This document shows positions 11,056-24,219 of a stretch of 64,000 bases of DNA, one piece after another (position 1 is the stretch's first letter; each line of letters begins with the position of its first letter). Below the pieces are notes generated by a model. The model was not told where the DNA came from. It made no database searches and saw only the letters and a list, made by a program, of their open reading frames with translations. The stretch covers positions 1 through 64,000 of the forward strand of contig CANNZV010002460.1 in NCBI GenBank assembly GCA_947561585.1, read 5' to 3'. The DNA is from Caprella mutica (lineage: Eukaryota; Arthropoda; Malacostraca; Amphipoda; Caprellidae). The position numbers were made by a program, and so were the translations under genes.

Positions 11056-11771
11056 TCTGTTCGCTTTTAAGTCTTAATAGCTTGTAGAATAATTAACAGT
11101 TAATTTCATTTTAATTTACAATAAATGTTACTAATGATTTATAATACAAAGTTGTATGTGTTGGATGTTCCATTAAAGTTTCAAACCAATAAATTTGCGT
11201 CTACAAAAAGTCCCTCTTCCTAATTTCTCTTTCATTCGCAACTGACGCATCAAATTAAAATCTTCTACACAATCTTAGAAAATCTCTAAATTTCCCATTT
11301 TAGCATAAAAACTCTGGCTAAAGAATATGTCCCTGATGACGTCACAGGAAGTAAAGATATCAGTTGCGACAGATAAACCAACACAAACATTGCATGTTGT
11401 CATCAATTAGATGACTCAGCAGAAATAGGAACAAAGTAGCTCTTAGCCAAGCAAGAATATTCTATTTTGAGACATAACCATCGCTCTGAAGTTAAATCTA
11501 AAGTAATTAAAGGAAATTAAAGAACTGAGGTAGGGAATCATTTTGCCGCAAATCCAAGGATATTTGCTACCATTTATTAATGTAAACCATTCTAGAGACT
11601 CTTCAGAAAATGAACCAACAGCGCATCTTGAAGTAAATGATGGAAAGTCACGAGAAAATTGTCCCGACTCCAATGTTAGGATGAGCAACAAGGAGAGAAC
11701 TAACCAGTGGCTAAAATAGAAAACAAATTAAAAACACTAAATTAGAAATATATTGTTGCTATACTGAGTAA
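11056..11771. other. Unique sequence with a polyadenylation-type signal
   Basis: AATAAA at 11120-11125 lies about 1.05 kb after the stop of the acidic exon and could be its poly(A) signal. The rest shows no recognisable gene. The minus-strand frame 11443-11691 has no family features. Confidence 0.3.
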
Positions 11772-11982
11772 TGACTGAATAAATGCTTGGTGGATAGATG
11801 GTGACTAAATAAATGCTTGGTGGATAGATGGTGAGTAAATAAATGCTTGGTGGATAGATGGTGAGTAAATAAATGCTTGGTGGATAGATGGTGACTAAAT
11901 AAATGCTTGGTGGATAGATGGTGAGTAAATAAATGCTTGGTGGATAGATGGTGAGTAAATAAATGCTTGGTGGATAGATGGG
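11772..11982. repeat. 30-bp tandem repeat, about 7 copies
   Basis: Seven head-to-tail units of AAATAAATGCTTGGTGG plus ATAGATGGTGAGT (some GTGACT). Most units carry GTGAGTAAAT, a strong 5' splice-site match. The minus-strand frame of TIYPPSIYLL repeats is a by-product of the 30-bp unit. Confidence 0.93.
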
Positions 11983-12769
11983 ATCCAAGCGATTGTTGCG
12001 CGTTTGAATGATATGGATTTTGTTAGTTTATGCATCTAATTGTTACATTTAATAGAGCAACCCATGAATTAAATAGTTAGAAGGATACTCGCACTCGACA
12101 GAAATACCGACAAAGAAAAAGAAGGTGACGTCACATGGAATACGATTTCAAGGTTCTTGTATTGTTTACTTTGAGTCTGTAGATCAATACTAGCTTTACT
12201 TGATACATCTATTAGCTACTTTATTCTATACAGTTTTGTCTTTTTATTCATTTTGTTAATTTGTATATATTATGAACAACATTATGAAGGTAATGATCTA
12301 TGATTTTCATTCATTTCTTAATTGAAGAAATCACCCGACAAATATTAATTATATATATATTTCACATATCGATTTTATTGTGATAAATAGTTCATATACC
12401 TACCTACTTTTATATATTAGAATTACCTCTCTATAGTTTTTCAATTTCAATCATTGTTGGAGAATACACAATCGAATACAAAATGAATTATTTCAGTATT
12501 AGGTATATATATAATATATATTAACATTTACGATGCATTTAATTATCTATTTGACCAAGTAATCAAAAGTTATTCCATGAAGATCTATAACCAAATATTT
12601 CCGAAGCGAGTATCTGTATACCAAGTGACGTCACACTTTCGCGCCATTTTCAAGTAATAAATAAATGATAAATATTTATTGAATAAATTGGCCGCACAGT
12701 CAGATAGGTTAATTCCTTAATTCATTTCAAAAATTCAAGCCCATTTAAAAGATTAAAAAATCTTTTCGG
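11983..12769. other. Unique AT-rich spacer
   Basis: No coding potential recognised. Around 12640-12700 the sequence becomes rich in AATAAATAAATG-type words and may include the 3' tail of the minus-strand LINE that follows. Confidence 0.35.
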
Positions 12770-12930
12770 ACAACATAATAGAACACAAAAAACTGATATG
12801 GAATATAATAAAGATAATTAGAGGTGCATACAGTGGGTAGCTAATCAACTATTAAAACAATAGAAACAAATATAACTAGACTAAGGGAATTATTTATAAA
12901 TGGGGGGAAAAGTTTGGACTATGGTAATTA

Positions 12931-13540
12931 CTAGTGGTACGAGTTGATAAAAAGAGACTTTATTCTTTTCCAAAGAATGCTGATCGAAGGAGAATGTCTA
13001 ATACAATTTGGCAAACTGTTCCAAATTGTAGGCCCACTATGGGATAGAGATCTCTGGCACAGAGCAAGTCTTTGAAAGGAAGCTACAGCGGTATCTCCGC
13101 CTCTAGTATTGTAAACATGATCTGGGTAGTCAATGAGACCTGATTGATTCTGCTTATTCATATTTATGACAAGAGTTTATTTATAAATATCTTTAATTTG
13201 TGATATTTCGGTTTTATGGAACAGTGGCAGGGTAAGGTCTAAGTAACCAGAAGTTTTTATTCTCACAATTTTCTTTTGTATTACAATAAGTGGATTAAGG
13301 TGAACATCGGCCGCATAAGTAGGGATAGACAAGATTATAATACAAATTTCTGAACGTGTCCTCAGGGACATTTTTACAAGTTCTATACAAGATACCAGTA
13401 GTTTTTGAGAGTTTAGTACATAGAAAATAAGTAAGCTGAGAATATGAAAACTTACGATCAATGTATATGCCCAAAATTTTGATACAATCCTCAAAGAAAA
13501 GATTAGTGCTAGCGACATGCAATAAAGAGGGCGTTACAAT
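12931..13540 (-). pseudogene. LINE ORF2 C-terminal region, frameshifted
   Basis: The segments continue the RT at 13565 on the minus strand. IKILGIYIDRKFSYSQ and FRNLYYNLVYPYLCG form the post-RT 'thumb' region. HVYNTRGGD, QRSLSHSGPTIWNSLP and FKxxIKSLFINSY-type residues form the usual C-terminal block of CR1/L2-like LINEs. They lie in at least two frames, so the gene is broken. No RNase H domain is seen, which separates this element from the plus-strand LINEs at 33-64 kb. Confidence 0.8.
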
Positions 13541-13564
13541 ATCATGACTGTGATTTGTGAACAG

Positions 13565-14140
13565 TTATGCAGAAGTCTTATTAGCATTAAAAGATAAACG
13601 GTTATTTACTGTCCACTCATACAGGATAGAAAGAACAGAATTAGTGTCTGTCACCAAATCAAAATAATCGGAACAGGTACAAAGAACAGTGGTGTCATCA
13701 GCGAACAAAGTGAAAAAAGCAGAATTACAGACATCAGGTAGATAGTTAACATAAAGAAGAAATAATAAAGGTCCCAGTATACTGCCTCGTGGAATACCAG
13801 CAGTTAATGTCCTATAATCAGAAAAGTGGGAACCAATTCCTACTCGTTGTTTCCGACCCAAGAGATAACTTTGAAACCATTCAAGAGACAGTCCTCTAAT
13901 TCCATATTTATATAATTTTCTAATGAGGACGTCATGGCTCACGGTGTCAAATGCTTTACTTAAGTCCACTGATACACCCATTACATGCTTTTTACCATTT
14001 AGTTCTTCATAAATGCGCTCAACGACATTTAACAGAGCATCCGTTGTACTCCTTCCCTTTCGGAACCCAAACTGAAAACCACTGAACACATCATGCATGC
14101 CTAAAAATAGATTATTCTACTATTAATATACCTTTCAAAT
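13565..14140 (-). pseudogene. LINE reverse transcriptase, central domain
   Basis: RT motifs read clearly on the minus strand: QFGFRKGRSTTDALLNV, VDLSKAFDTVSHDVL, GIPRGSILGPLLFLLYVN and the catalytic FADDTTVL (a FADD variant of YADD), then SFNANKTS. The usual GVPQGS is GIPRGS here, a change at a normally conserved Gln, which may reflect decay. Upstream, KIFERYINSR follows almost directly after ATVIP, so the part that normally holds NYRPISLL appears deleted. The reaction would be target-primed reverse transcription, but this copy cannot be active. Confidence 0.88.
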
Positions 14141-14433
14141 ATTTTTACACCGGAATCACAGTAGCTTTCTTAAGAGCAGAGGTGGGCGCAGCGCCGCTAT
14201 TTGTAGCGCGCGCTAATAGCGGCGCTTCTGTTTGTGTAGCGGCAGCGGCAGCGCCGCTCCTTTTTTCAGAAGCGCTAGAGGTTTTTCGCGCTACAGCGCT
14301 GCCGCTTCTTTTAAAATAAAAAATGTTATAGTTATTTGAGTTATCTAGATAAAAGTCTATAGAAGTGCGCGACCCAAGATAGCTAATCAGTTGTAAGTGA
14401 TTTTCAGACAAATCCACGCAGAACGACTAACTG

Positions 14434-17400
14434 ATATTAGATTATTATGGTGGGCAACGATATATTATTTTGGTTGGCAATGATAGATTATTATAGTAGG
14501 CAATGATAGATTAGTATGGTGGGCAAGGTAAGATTATGGTGGCTAAAGGAAGATTATGGTTGGCAATGAAAGATTATGGTGGGCAATGAAAGATTATGAT
14601 GGACAATGAAAGATTATTGTGGGTAATGAATGATTATAGTGAGCAATGAATGATTATGGTGGGTAATGGAAGATTATGTTGGGCAATGAAAGATTATGGT
14701 GGGCAATGAATGATTATAGTGAGCAATGAATGATTATGGTGGGTAATGGAAGATTATGTTGGGTAATGATAGATTATGGTGGGCAATGAAAGATTATGGT
14801 GGGCAATGAAAGATTATAGCGGGCAATGAAGGAGTATGGTGGGAAATAAAGGATTAGGGGGGATAATGAAAGATCATGGTGGGCAATGAAAGATTATGGT
14901 GGGCAATGAAGGATTATGGTGGGCAATGAAGGATTAAGGTGGGAAATGAAGGATGAGGGGGGATAATGAAAGATCATGGTGGGCAATGAAAGATTATGGT
15001 GGGCAATGAAGGATTATGGTGGGCAATGAAAGATTATGGTGGGCAATGAAGGATTATGGTGGGCAATGAAGGAGTATGGTGGGAAATAAAGGATTAGGGG
15101 GGATAATGAAATATCATGGTGGGCAATGAAAGATTATGGTGGGCAATGAAAGATTATGGTGGGCAATGAAAGATTATGGTGGGCAATGAAAGATTATGGT
15201 GGGCAATGAAGGATTATGGTGGGCAATGAAGGAGTATGGTGGGAAATAAAGGATTAGGGGGGATAATGAAAGATCAAGGTGGGCAATGAAAGATTATGGT
15301 GGGCAATGAAATATTATGGTGGGCAATGAAGGATTATGTTGGGCAATGAAAGATTATGGTGGGCAATGAAGGATTATGGTGGGCAATGAAGGAGTATGGT
15401 GGGAAATAAAGGATTAGGGGGGATAATGAAAGATCATGGTGGGCAATGAAAGATTATGGTGGGCAATGAAGGATTATGGTGGGCAATGAAGGAGTATGGT
15501 GGGAAATAAAGGATTTGGGGGGATAATGAAAGATCATGGTGGGCAATGAAAGATTATGGTGGGCAATGAAAGATTATGGTGGGCAATGAAGGATTATGGT
15601 GGGCAATGAAAGATTATGGTGGGCAATTAAGGATTATGGTGGGCAATGAAGGATTCTGGAAGGCAATGAAGGATTAAGGTGGGAAATGAAGGATTAGGGG
15701 GGATAATGAAAGATCATTGTGGGCATTGAAAGATTATGGTGGGCAATGAAAGATTATGGTGGGCAATGAAGGATTATGGTGGGCAATGAAAGATTACGGT
15801 GGGCAATGAAGGATTATGGTGGGCAATGAAGGAATATGGTGGGAAATAAAGGATTAGGGGGGATAATGAAAGATCATGGTGGGCAATGAAAGATTACGGT
15901 GGGCAATGAAAGATTATGGTGGGCAATGAAGGATTATGGTGGGCAATGAAAGATTATGGTGGGCAATGAAAGATTATGATGGACAATGAAAGATTATTGT
16001 GGGTAATGAATGATTATAGTGAGCAATGAATGATTATGGTGGGTAATGGAAGATTATGTTGGGCAATGAAAGATTATGGTGGGCAATGAATGATTATAGT
16101 GAGCAATGAATGATTATGGTGGGTAATGGAAGATTATGTTGGGTAATGATAGATTATGGTGGGCAATGAAAGATTATGGTGGGCAATGAAAGATTATAGC
16201 GGGCAATGAAGGAGTATGGTGGGAAATAAAGGATTAGGGGGGATAATGAAAGATCATGGTGGGCAATGAAAGATTATGGTGGGCAATGAAGGATTATGGT
16301 GGGCAATGAAGGATTAAGGTGGGAAATGAAGGATGAGGGGGGATAATGAAAGATCATGGTGGGCAATGAAAGATTATGGTGGGCAATGAAGGATTATGGT
16401 GGGCAATGAAAGATTATGGTGGGCAATGAAGGATTATGGTGGGCAATGAAGGAGTATGGTGGGAAATAAAGGATTAGGGGGGATAATGAAATATCATGGT
16501 GGGCAATGAAAGATTATGGTGGGCAATGAAAGATTATGGTGGGCAATGAAAGATTATGGTGGGCAATGAAAGATTATGGTGGGCAATGAAGGATTATGGT
16601 GGGCAATGAAGGAGTATGGTGGGAAATAAAGGATTAGGGGGGATAATGAAAGATCAAGGTGGGCAATGAAAGATTATGGTGGGCAATGAAATATTATGGT
16701 GGGCAATGAAGGATTATGTTGGGCAATGAAAGATTATGGTGGGCAATGAAGGATTATGGTGGGCAATGAAGGAGTATGGTGGGAAATAAAGGATTAGGGG
16801 GGATAATGAAAGATCATGGTGGGCAATGAAAGATTATGGTGGGCAATGAAGGATTATGGTGGGCAATGAAGGAGTATGGTGGGAAATAAAGGATTAGGGG
16901 GGATAATGAAAGATCATGGTGGGCAATGAAAGATTATGGTGGGCAATGAAAGATTATGGTGGGCAATGAAGGATTATGGTGGGCAATGAAAGATTATGGT
17001 GGGCAATTAAGGATTATGGTGGGCAATGAAGGATTCTGGAAGGCAATGAAGGATTAAGGTGGGAAATGAAGGATTAGGGGGGATAATGAAAGATCATTGT
17101 GGGCATTGAAAGATTATGGTGGGCAATGAAAGATTATGGTGGGCAATGAAGGATTATGGTGGGCAATGAAAGATTACGGTGGGCAATGAAGGATTATGGT
17201 GGGCAATGAAGGAATATGGTGGGAAATAAAGGATTAGGGGGGATAATGAAAGATCATGGTGGGCAATGAAAGATTACGGTGGGCAATGAAAGATTATGGT
17301 GGGCAATGAAGGATTATGGTGGGCAATGAAAGATTATGGTGGGCAATGAAGGATTATGGTGGGCAATGAAGGAGTATGGTGGGAAATAAAGGATTAGGGG

Positions 17401-20400
17401 GGATAATGAAAGATCATGGTGGGCAATGAAAGATTATGGTGGGCAATGAAAGATTATGGTGGGCTATGAAGGATTATGGTGGGCAATGAAAGATTATGGT
17501 GGGCAATGAAGGATTATGGTGGGCAATGAAGGAGTATGGTGGGAAATAAAGGATTAGGGGGGATAATGAAAGATCATGGTGGGCAATGAAAGATTATGGT
17601 GGGCAATGAAGGATTATGGTGGGCAATGAAGGAGTATGGTGGGAAATAAAGGATTAGGGGGGATAATGAAAGATCATGGTGGGCAATGAAAGATTATGGT
17701 GGGCAATGAAAGATTATGGTGGGCAATGAAGGATTATGGTGGGCAATGAAAGATTATGGTGGGCAATGAAGGATTATGGTGGGCAATGAAGGATTCTGGA
17801 AGGCAATGAAGGATTAAGGTGGGAAATAAAGGATTAGGGGGGATAATGAAAGATCATGGTGGGCAATGAAAGATTATGGTGGGCAATGAAGGATTATGGT
17901 GGGCAATGAAGGAGTATGGTGGGAAATAAAGGATTAGGGGGGATAATGAAAGATCATGGTGGGCAATGAAAGATTATGGTGGGCAATGAAAGATTATGGT
18001 GGGCAATGAAGGATTATGGTGGGCAATGAAAGATTATGGTGGGCAATGAAGGATTATGGTGGGCAATGAAGGATTCTGGAAGGCAATGAAGGATTAAGGT
18101 GGGAAATGAAGGATTAGGGGGGATATAATGAAAGATCATTGTGGGCAATGAAAGATTATGGTGGGCAATGAAAGATTATGGTGGGCAATGAAAGATTATG
18201 GTGGGCAATGAAAGATTATGGTGGGCAATGAAAGATTATGGTGGGCAATGAAAGATTATGGTGGGCAATGAAGGATTATGGTGGGCAATGAAAGATTACG
18301 GTGGGCAATGAAGGATTATGGTGGGCAATGAAGGAATATGGTGGGAAATAAAGGATTAGGGGGGATAATGAAAGATCATGGTGGGCAATGAAAGATTACG
18401 GTGGGCAATGAAAGATTATGGTGGGCAATGAAGGATTATGGTGGGCAATGAAAGATTATGGTGGGCAATGAAGGATTATGGTGGGCAATGAAGGAGTATG
18501 GTGGGAAATAAAGGATTAGGGGGGATAATGAAAGATCATGGTGGGCAATGAAAGATTATGGTGGGCAATGAAAGATTATGGTGGGCTATGAAGGATTATG
18601 GTGGGCAATGAAAGATTATGGTGGGCAATGAAGGATTATGGTGGGCAATGAAGGAGTATGGTGGGAAATAAAGGATTAGGGGGGATAATGAAAGATCATG
18701 GTGGGCAATGAAAGATTATGGTGGGCAATGAAGTATTATGGTGGGCAATGGAAGATTATGGTGGGCAATGAAGGATTATGGTGGGCAATGAAGGAGTATG
18801 GTGGGAAATAAAGGATTAGGGGGGATAATGAAAGATCATGGTGGGCAATGAAAGATTATGGTGGGCAATGAAAGATTATGGTGGGCAATGAAGGATTATG
18901 GTGGGCAATGAAAGATTATGGTGGGCAATGAAGGATTATGGTGGGCAATGAAGGAGTATGGTGGGAAATAAAGGATTAGGGGGGATAATGAAAGATCATG
19001 GTGGGCAATGAAAGATTATGGTGGGCAATGAAAGATTATGGTGGGCTATGAAGGATTATGGTGGGCAATGAAAGATTATGGTGGGCAATGAAGGATTATG
19101 GTGGGCAATGAAGGAGTATGGTGGGAAATAAAGGATTAGGGGGGATAATGAAAGATCATGGTGGGCAATGAAAGATTATGGTGGGCAATGAAGTATTATG
19201 GTGGGCAATGGAAGATTATGGTGGGCAATGAAGGATTATGGTGGGCAATGAAGGAGTATGGTGGGAAATAAAGGATTAGGGGGGATAATGAAAGATCATG
19301 GTGGGCAATGAAAGATTATGGTGGGCAATGAAAGATTATGGTGGGCAATGAAGGATTATGGTGGGCAATGAAGGAGTATGGTGAGAAATAAAGGATTAGG
19401 GGGGATAATGAAAGATCATGGTGGGCAATGAAAGATTATGGTGGGCAATGAAAGATTATGGTGGGCAATGAAGGATTATGGTGGGCAATGAAAGATTATG
19501 GTGGGCAATGAAGGATTATGGTGGGCAATGAAGGATTATGGTGGGCAATGAAGGATTAAGGTGGGAAATGAAGGATTAGGGGGGATAATGAAAGATCATG
19601 GTGGGCAATGAAAGATTATGGTGGGCAATGAAAGATTATGCTGGGCAATGAAAGATTATGGTGGGCAATGAAGGATTATGGTGGGCAATCAAGGAGTATG
19701 GTGGGAAATAAAGGATTAGGGGGGATAATGGAAGATCATGGTGGGCAATGAAAGATTATGGTGGGCAATGAAAGATTATGGTAGGCAATGAAGGATTATG
19801 GTGGGCAATGAAAGATTATGGTGGGCAATGAAGGATTATGGTGGGCAATGAAGGAGTATGGTGGGAAATAAAGGATTAGGGGGGGTAATGAAAGATCATG
19901 GTGGGCAATGAAAGATTATGGTGGGCAATGAAAGATTATGGTGGGCAATGAAGGATTATGGTGGGCAATGAAAGATTATGGTGGGCAATGAAGGATTATG
20001 GTGGGCAACGAAGGAGTATGGTGGGAAATAAAGGATTAGGGGGGATAATGAAAGATCATGGTGGGCAATGAAAGATTATGGTGGGCAATGAAAGATTATG
20101 GTGGGTAATGAAGGATTATGGTGGGCAATGAAAGATTATGGTGGGCAATGAAGGATTATGGTAGGCAATGAAGGATTATGGTGGGCAATGAAGGATTAAG
20201 GTGGGAAATGAAGGATTAGGGGGGATAATGAAAGATCATGGTGGGCAATGAAAGATTATGGTGGACAATGAAAGTTTATGGTGGGCAATGAAGGATTATG
20301 GTGGGCAATGAAGGAGTATGGTGGGAAATAAAGGATTAGGGGGGATAATGAAAGATCATGGTGGGCAATGAAATATTATGGTGGGCAATGAAAGATTATG

Positions 20401-22455
20401 GTGGGCAATGAAGGATTATGGTGGGCAATGAAGGAGTATGGTGGGAAATAAAGGATTAGGGGGGATAATGAAAGATCATGGTGGGCAATGAAAAATTATG
20501 GTGGGCAATGAAAGATTATGGTGGGCAAAAAGGATTATGGTGGGCAATGAAAGATTATGGTGGGCAATGAAGGATTATGGTGGGCAATGAAGGATTATGG
20601 TGGGCAATGAAGGATTTAGGTGGGAAATGAAGGATTAGGGGGGATAATGAAAGATCATGGTGGGCAATGAAAGATTATGGTGGGCAATGAAAGATTATGC
20701 TGGGCAATGAAAGATTATGGTGGGCAATGAAAGATTATGGTGGGAAATAAAGGATTAGGGGGGATAATGAAAGATCATTGTGGGCAATGAAAGATTATGG
20801 TGGGCAATGAAAGATTATGGTGGGCAATGAAGGATTATGGTGGGCAATGAAAGATTATGGTGGGCAATGAAGGATTATGGTGGGCAATGAAGGAGTATGG
20901 TGGGAAATAAAGGATTAGGGGGGATAATGAAAGATCATGGTGGGCAATGAAAGATTACGGTGGGCAATGAAAGATTATGGTGGGCAATGAAGGATTATGG
21001 TGGGCAATGAAAGATTATGGTGGGCAATGAAGGATTATGGTGGGCAATGAAGGAGTATGGTGGGAAATAAAGGATTAAGGGGGGTAATGAAAGATCATGG
21101 TGGGCAATGAAAGATTATGGTGGGCAATGAAAGATTATGGTGGGCAATGAAGGATTATGGTGGGCAATGAAAGATTATGGTGGGCAATGAAGAATTATGG
21201 TGGGCAACGAAGGAGTATGGTGGGAAATAAAGGATTAGGGGGGATAATGAAAGATCATGGTGGGCAACGAAAGATTATGGTGGGCAATGAAAGATTATGG
21301 TGGGCAATGAAGGATTATGGTGGGCAATGAAAGATTATGGTGGGGAATGAAGGATTATGGTGGGCAATGAAGGAGTATGGTGGGAAATAAAGGATTAGGG
21401 GGGATAATGAAAGATCATGGTGGGCAATGAAAGATTATGGTGGGCAATGAAAGATTATGGTGGGCAATGAAGGATTATGGTGGGCAATGAAGGAGTATGG
21501 TGGGAAATAAAGGATTAGGGGGGATAATGAAAGATCATGGTGGGCAATGAAAGATTATGGTGGGCAATGAAAGATTATGGTGGGCAATGAAGGATTATGG
21601 TGGGCAATGAAAGATTATGGTGGGCAATGAAGGATTATGGTGGGCAATGAAGGATTATGGTGGGCAATGAAGGATTAAGGTGGGAAATGAAGGATTAGGG
21701 GGGATAATGAAAGATCATGGTGGGCAATGAAAGATTATGGTGGGCAATGAAAGATTATGCTGGGCAATGAAAGATTATGGTGGGCAATGAAGGATTATGG
21801 TGGGCAATGAAGGAGTATGGTGGGAAATAAAGGATTAGGGGGGATAATGAAAGATCATGGTGGGCAATGAAAGATTATGGTGTGCAATGAAAGATTATGG
21901 TGGGCAATGAAGGATTATGGTGGGCAATGAGAGATTATGGTGGGCAATGAAGGATTATGGTGGGCAATGAAGGAGTATGGTGGGAAATAAAGGATTAGGG
22001 GGGATAATGAAAGATCATGGTGGGCAATGAAAGATTACGGTGGGCAATGAAAGATTATGGTGGGCAATGAAAGATTATGGTGGGCAATGAAGGATTATGG
22101 TGGGCAATGAAGGATTATGGTGGGCAATGAAGGATTAAGGTGGGAAATGAAGGATTAGGGGGGATAATGAAAGATCATGGTGGGCAATGAAAGATTATGG
22201 TGGGCAATGAAAGATTATGCTGGGCAATGAAAGATTATGGTGGGCAATGAAGGATTATGGTGGGCAATGAAGGAGTATGGTGGGCAATGAAGGATTATGG
22301 TGGGCAATGAAGGAGTATGGTGGGAAATAAAGGATTAGGGGGGATAATGAAAGATCATGGTGGGCAATGAAGGATTATGGTGGGCAATGGAGGATGATGG
22401 TGGGCAATAAAGTATTATGGTGGGCAATGAAAGATTATAGTGGCAATAAGAGATT
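14434..22455. repeat. 8-kb satellite of 20-bp units with higher-order structure
   Basis: About 400 copies of a 20-bp unit, AGATTATGGTGGGCAATGAA. Diverged units lie at the left edge. Recurrent variant blocks (GGAGTATGGTGGGAAATAAA then GGATTAGGGGGGATAATGAA then AGATCATGG) mark the higher-order repeat. The block 14581-15960 is repeated at 15961-17340 (1380 bp, 69 units), with one difference seen by eye (ggatttgggg versus ggattagggg). A 460-bp period runs around 18500-19260. One strand is almost free of C outside GGGC. Confidence 0.97.
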
Positions 22456-22478
22456 ATGATGAGCCCATCATAATCTCT
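22449..22478. repeat. 13-bp-stem hairpin closing the satellite array
   Basis: The last satellite unit forms AGAGATTATGATG, a loop AGCC, then CATCATAATCTCT, a perfect 13-bp inverted repeat that uses the satellite word GATTATG. Unique AT-rich sequence follows. Confidence 0.8.
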
Positions 22479-22712
22479 CATAAATTATACAAATATTTAT
22501 TATATTTTTAATGTTAAAATCGTGACATTTTTCTTGCAACCAACCAACAGACAAAGACACAAAATGTGAGGTATCGGAATGATAAAATATTTAATTTAAC
22601 TTAGATCAAATTCAAATTCACTTGGATCAAATATTATTTCATTTGGATCAATTAGAACTGTAAATAATAGAGAGAGAGGAAGTGTTGCAGCGATTGCAGG
22701 ACGCTTTAGGTC

Positions 22713-22885
22713 CCCTTCACACTTGCGTTTCTCAACGACGCGTTAGAAAAAAGGCTCATGGAAAAAAAGTTTAGCTGCAATTGATTAAAGCGGAGCCCTT
22801 CACACTTGCGTTAAAATTAATTGTAGCTAAACTCTTTGCCATGAGCCTTTTTTCTAACGCGGCGTGAAAAACGCAATGTGAAGGG
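22713..22885. mobile_element. Short foldback MITE, CCCTTCACACTTGCGTT ends
   Basis: A 173-bp element. Arms of about 50 bp begin CCCTTCACACTTGCGTTT and contain GTTAGAAAAAAGGCTCATGG; the reverse complement is at the right end. The end motif occurs a third time inside (near 22798). A wider inverted pair GCAGGACGCT/AGCGTCCTGC (about 22696 and 22976) encloses it. No clear target duplication was found. Confidence 0.75.
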
Positions 22886-23002
22886 TTGTAAAACCTTATT
22901 TTGTTTCAGTTATATCATTTCTCCATTGAACTGACGCCAGATTGCTAGTCACGTGAAGACAAAATAAGGATTTGAGCGTCCTGCCAAAACAATGCCCAAT
23001 AT

Positions 23003-23684
23003 CAAGGTTCATAGACTATAACAGGTTAAACGAATGGGGAAAAAATTGCAATTGAGAAAACAACATTTTCTGTCTTCCTTCTTGAATATCTCTTAAACGG
23101 TAGATTAAACTTACGCGTGAATCAAAATAGAATTCTTTAGAATTTTATAATCTATCGCATGGTATAAAAAATATTTTAATAAAATGGTTATTATCACTGC
23201 AAAACCAACAAAAACTAACTGCTATTCACTACGACAATTACCAATGGAAAGAACAATTTCTGTCTTTCTTCTTGAATATCTCTTAAACGGTAGATTAAAC
23301 TTGGGCGTGAGTCAGAACAGAATTCTTTAGAATTTAATAATCTATCGCATGGTATAAAAAATATTTCAAAGAAATGGTTATTTCCACTGTTAAAAGAACA
23401 AAAAGCTAACTACTATTCACGTCGTTGTCCGTTGATAAATGGGCACTGGTCAACATTTTCATTCGCTTTAATTACTGTAGCTAAAAGCCTAAAATAAGAA
23501 CAAACATAATATTGCAATAATAAAATAAGAAATAAACAATGTAAAATGTCAATTATTTGTAACATAGGTTTCATAGGTTTTAATCTAAAGAATAGGTTTT
23601 CATATAAAGAATTTGTAGACTCAGCTCTTAGTAACATTTCGTACTATTTCTATTCGTTTAACCTGTTATAGTCTATGAACCTTG
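23003..23684. mobile_element. MITE with 32-bp inverted ends and 8-bp duplication
   Basis: The ends start CAAGGTTCATAGACTATAAC and continue AGGTTAAACGAAT; the right end is the inverse. Flanks CCCAATAT (22995-23002) and TCCAATAT (23685-23692) match 7 of 8, consistent with a hAT-type 8-bp duplication. The interior carries two direct repeats of about 175 bp (23059-23235, 23241-23420) sharing TCTTGAATATCTCTTAAACG and AATCTATCGCATGGTATAAA. No transposase was found. Confidence 0.8.
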
Positions 23685-23692
23685 TCCAATAT

Positions 23693-24219
23693 GATCACCT
23701 AAAGTAAGTATGATACCGAACTACTAAATTACTAAAATCTATTAACTTTTTAAAGAAATTACCAATTCTAAAATAAAAATAAAAATTGAAAATATTAAAT
23801 GTTATTTATGAAATCAATAGAAATTAATGTAAAAACTCCTAAAAATTGCATTAAAAAGATAAAAATGAAAAGAAGAAAATGAACAAAGAAGTGACACAAG
23901 AGCAGTCAGAGAAAACAGTCAAGTAAATGATCTGAATCTTTTCGCAGTTACAACAATCCTTAATTTAATTTATGATATTACACCATTTCTAATTCCAACA
24001 CTCAACCTCTCTAAACCAAAATAAAATAACTCTACCTATTATATTATCATACTAATGTATTTATATATGATAATATAACAAGTGAAGACTAATAATCTAT
24101 AATTTTTGTGATTTTTATAGCAATAGCTTTTTTTTAATCTAGAATAGACTGGGCCATACCATCAACTTGTCATTGACGAACTTATTTCTCCTCAGGAAAT
24201 TCACACTAGTCTTAGTAGA
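23693..24219. other. Unique AT-rich interior of the hAT-like element
   Basis: No coding motif, tandem repeat or inverted repeat was recognised here. Confidence 0.4.

Larger units (their letters stand above)
12770..14176 (-). mobile_element. LINE (CR1/L2/Jockey-like), downstream half, interrupted
   Basis: Minus-strand remains of a non-LTR retrotransposon from mid-RT to the C-terminus and 3' UTR. The upstream part of the same RT gene resumes at 24941 beyond the hAT-like element. Joining the two through one copy of the 8-bp duplication CTTAAGAG restores the local frame SPDTLKKATVIP, a segment typical of RT N-terminal regions in this group. The endonuclease was not recognised, so the element appears 5'-truncated or decayed. 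Confidence 0.85.

Noticed and set aside
14145..14417. Ala/Ser-rich minus-strand frame
   Set aside because: Produced by the GC-rich subterminal repeats of the hAT-like element.
14434..22455. Possible CRISPR array
   Set aside because: There are no unique spacers: units are contiguous 20-bp satellite copies, no cas genes are present, and the setting is eukaryotic.
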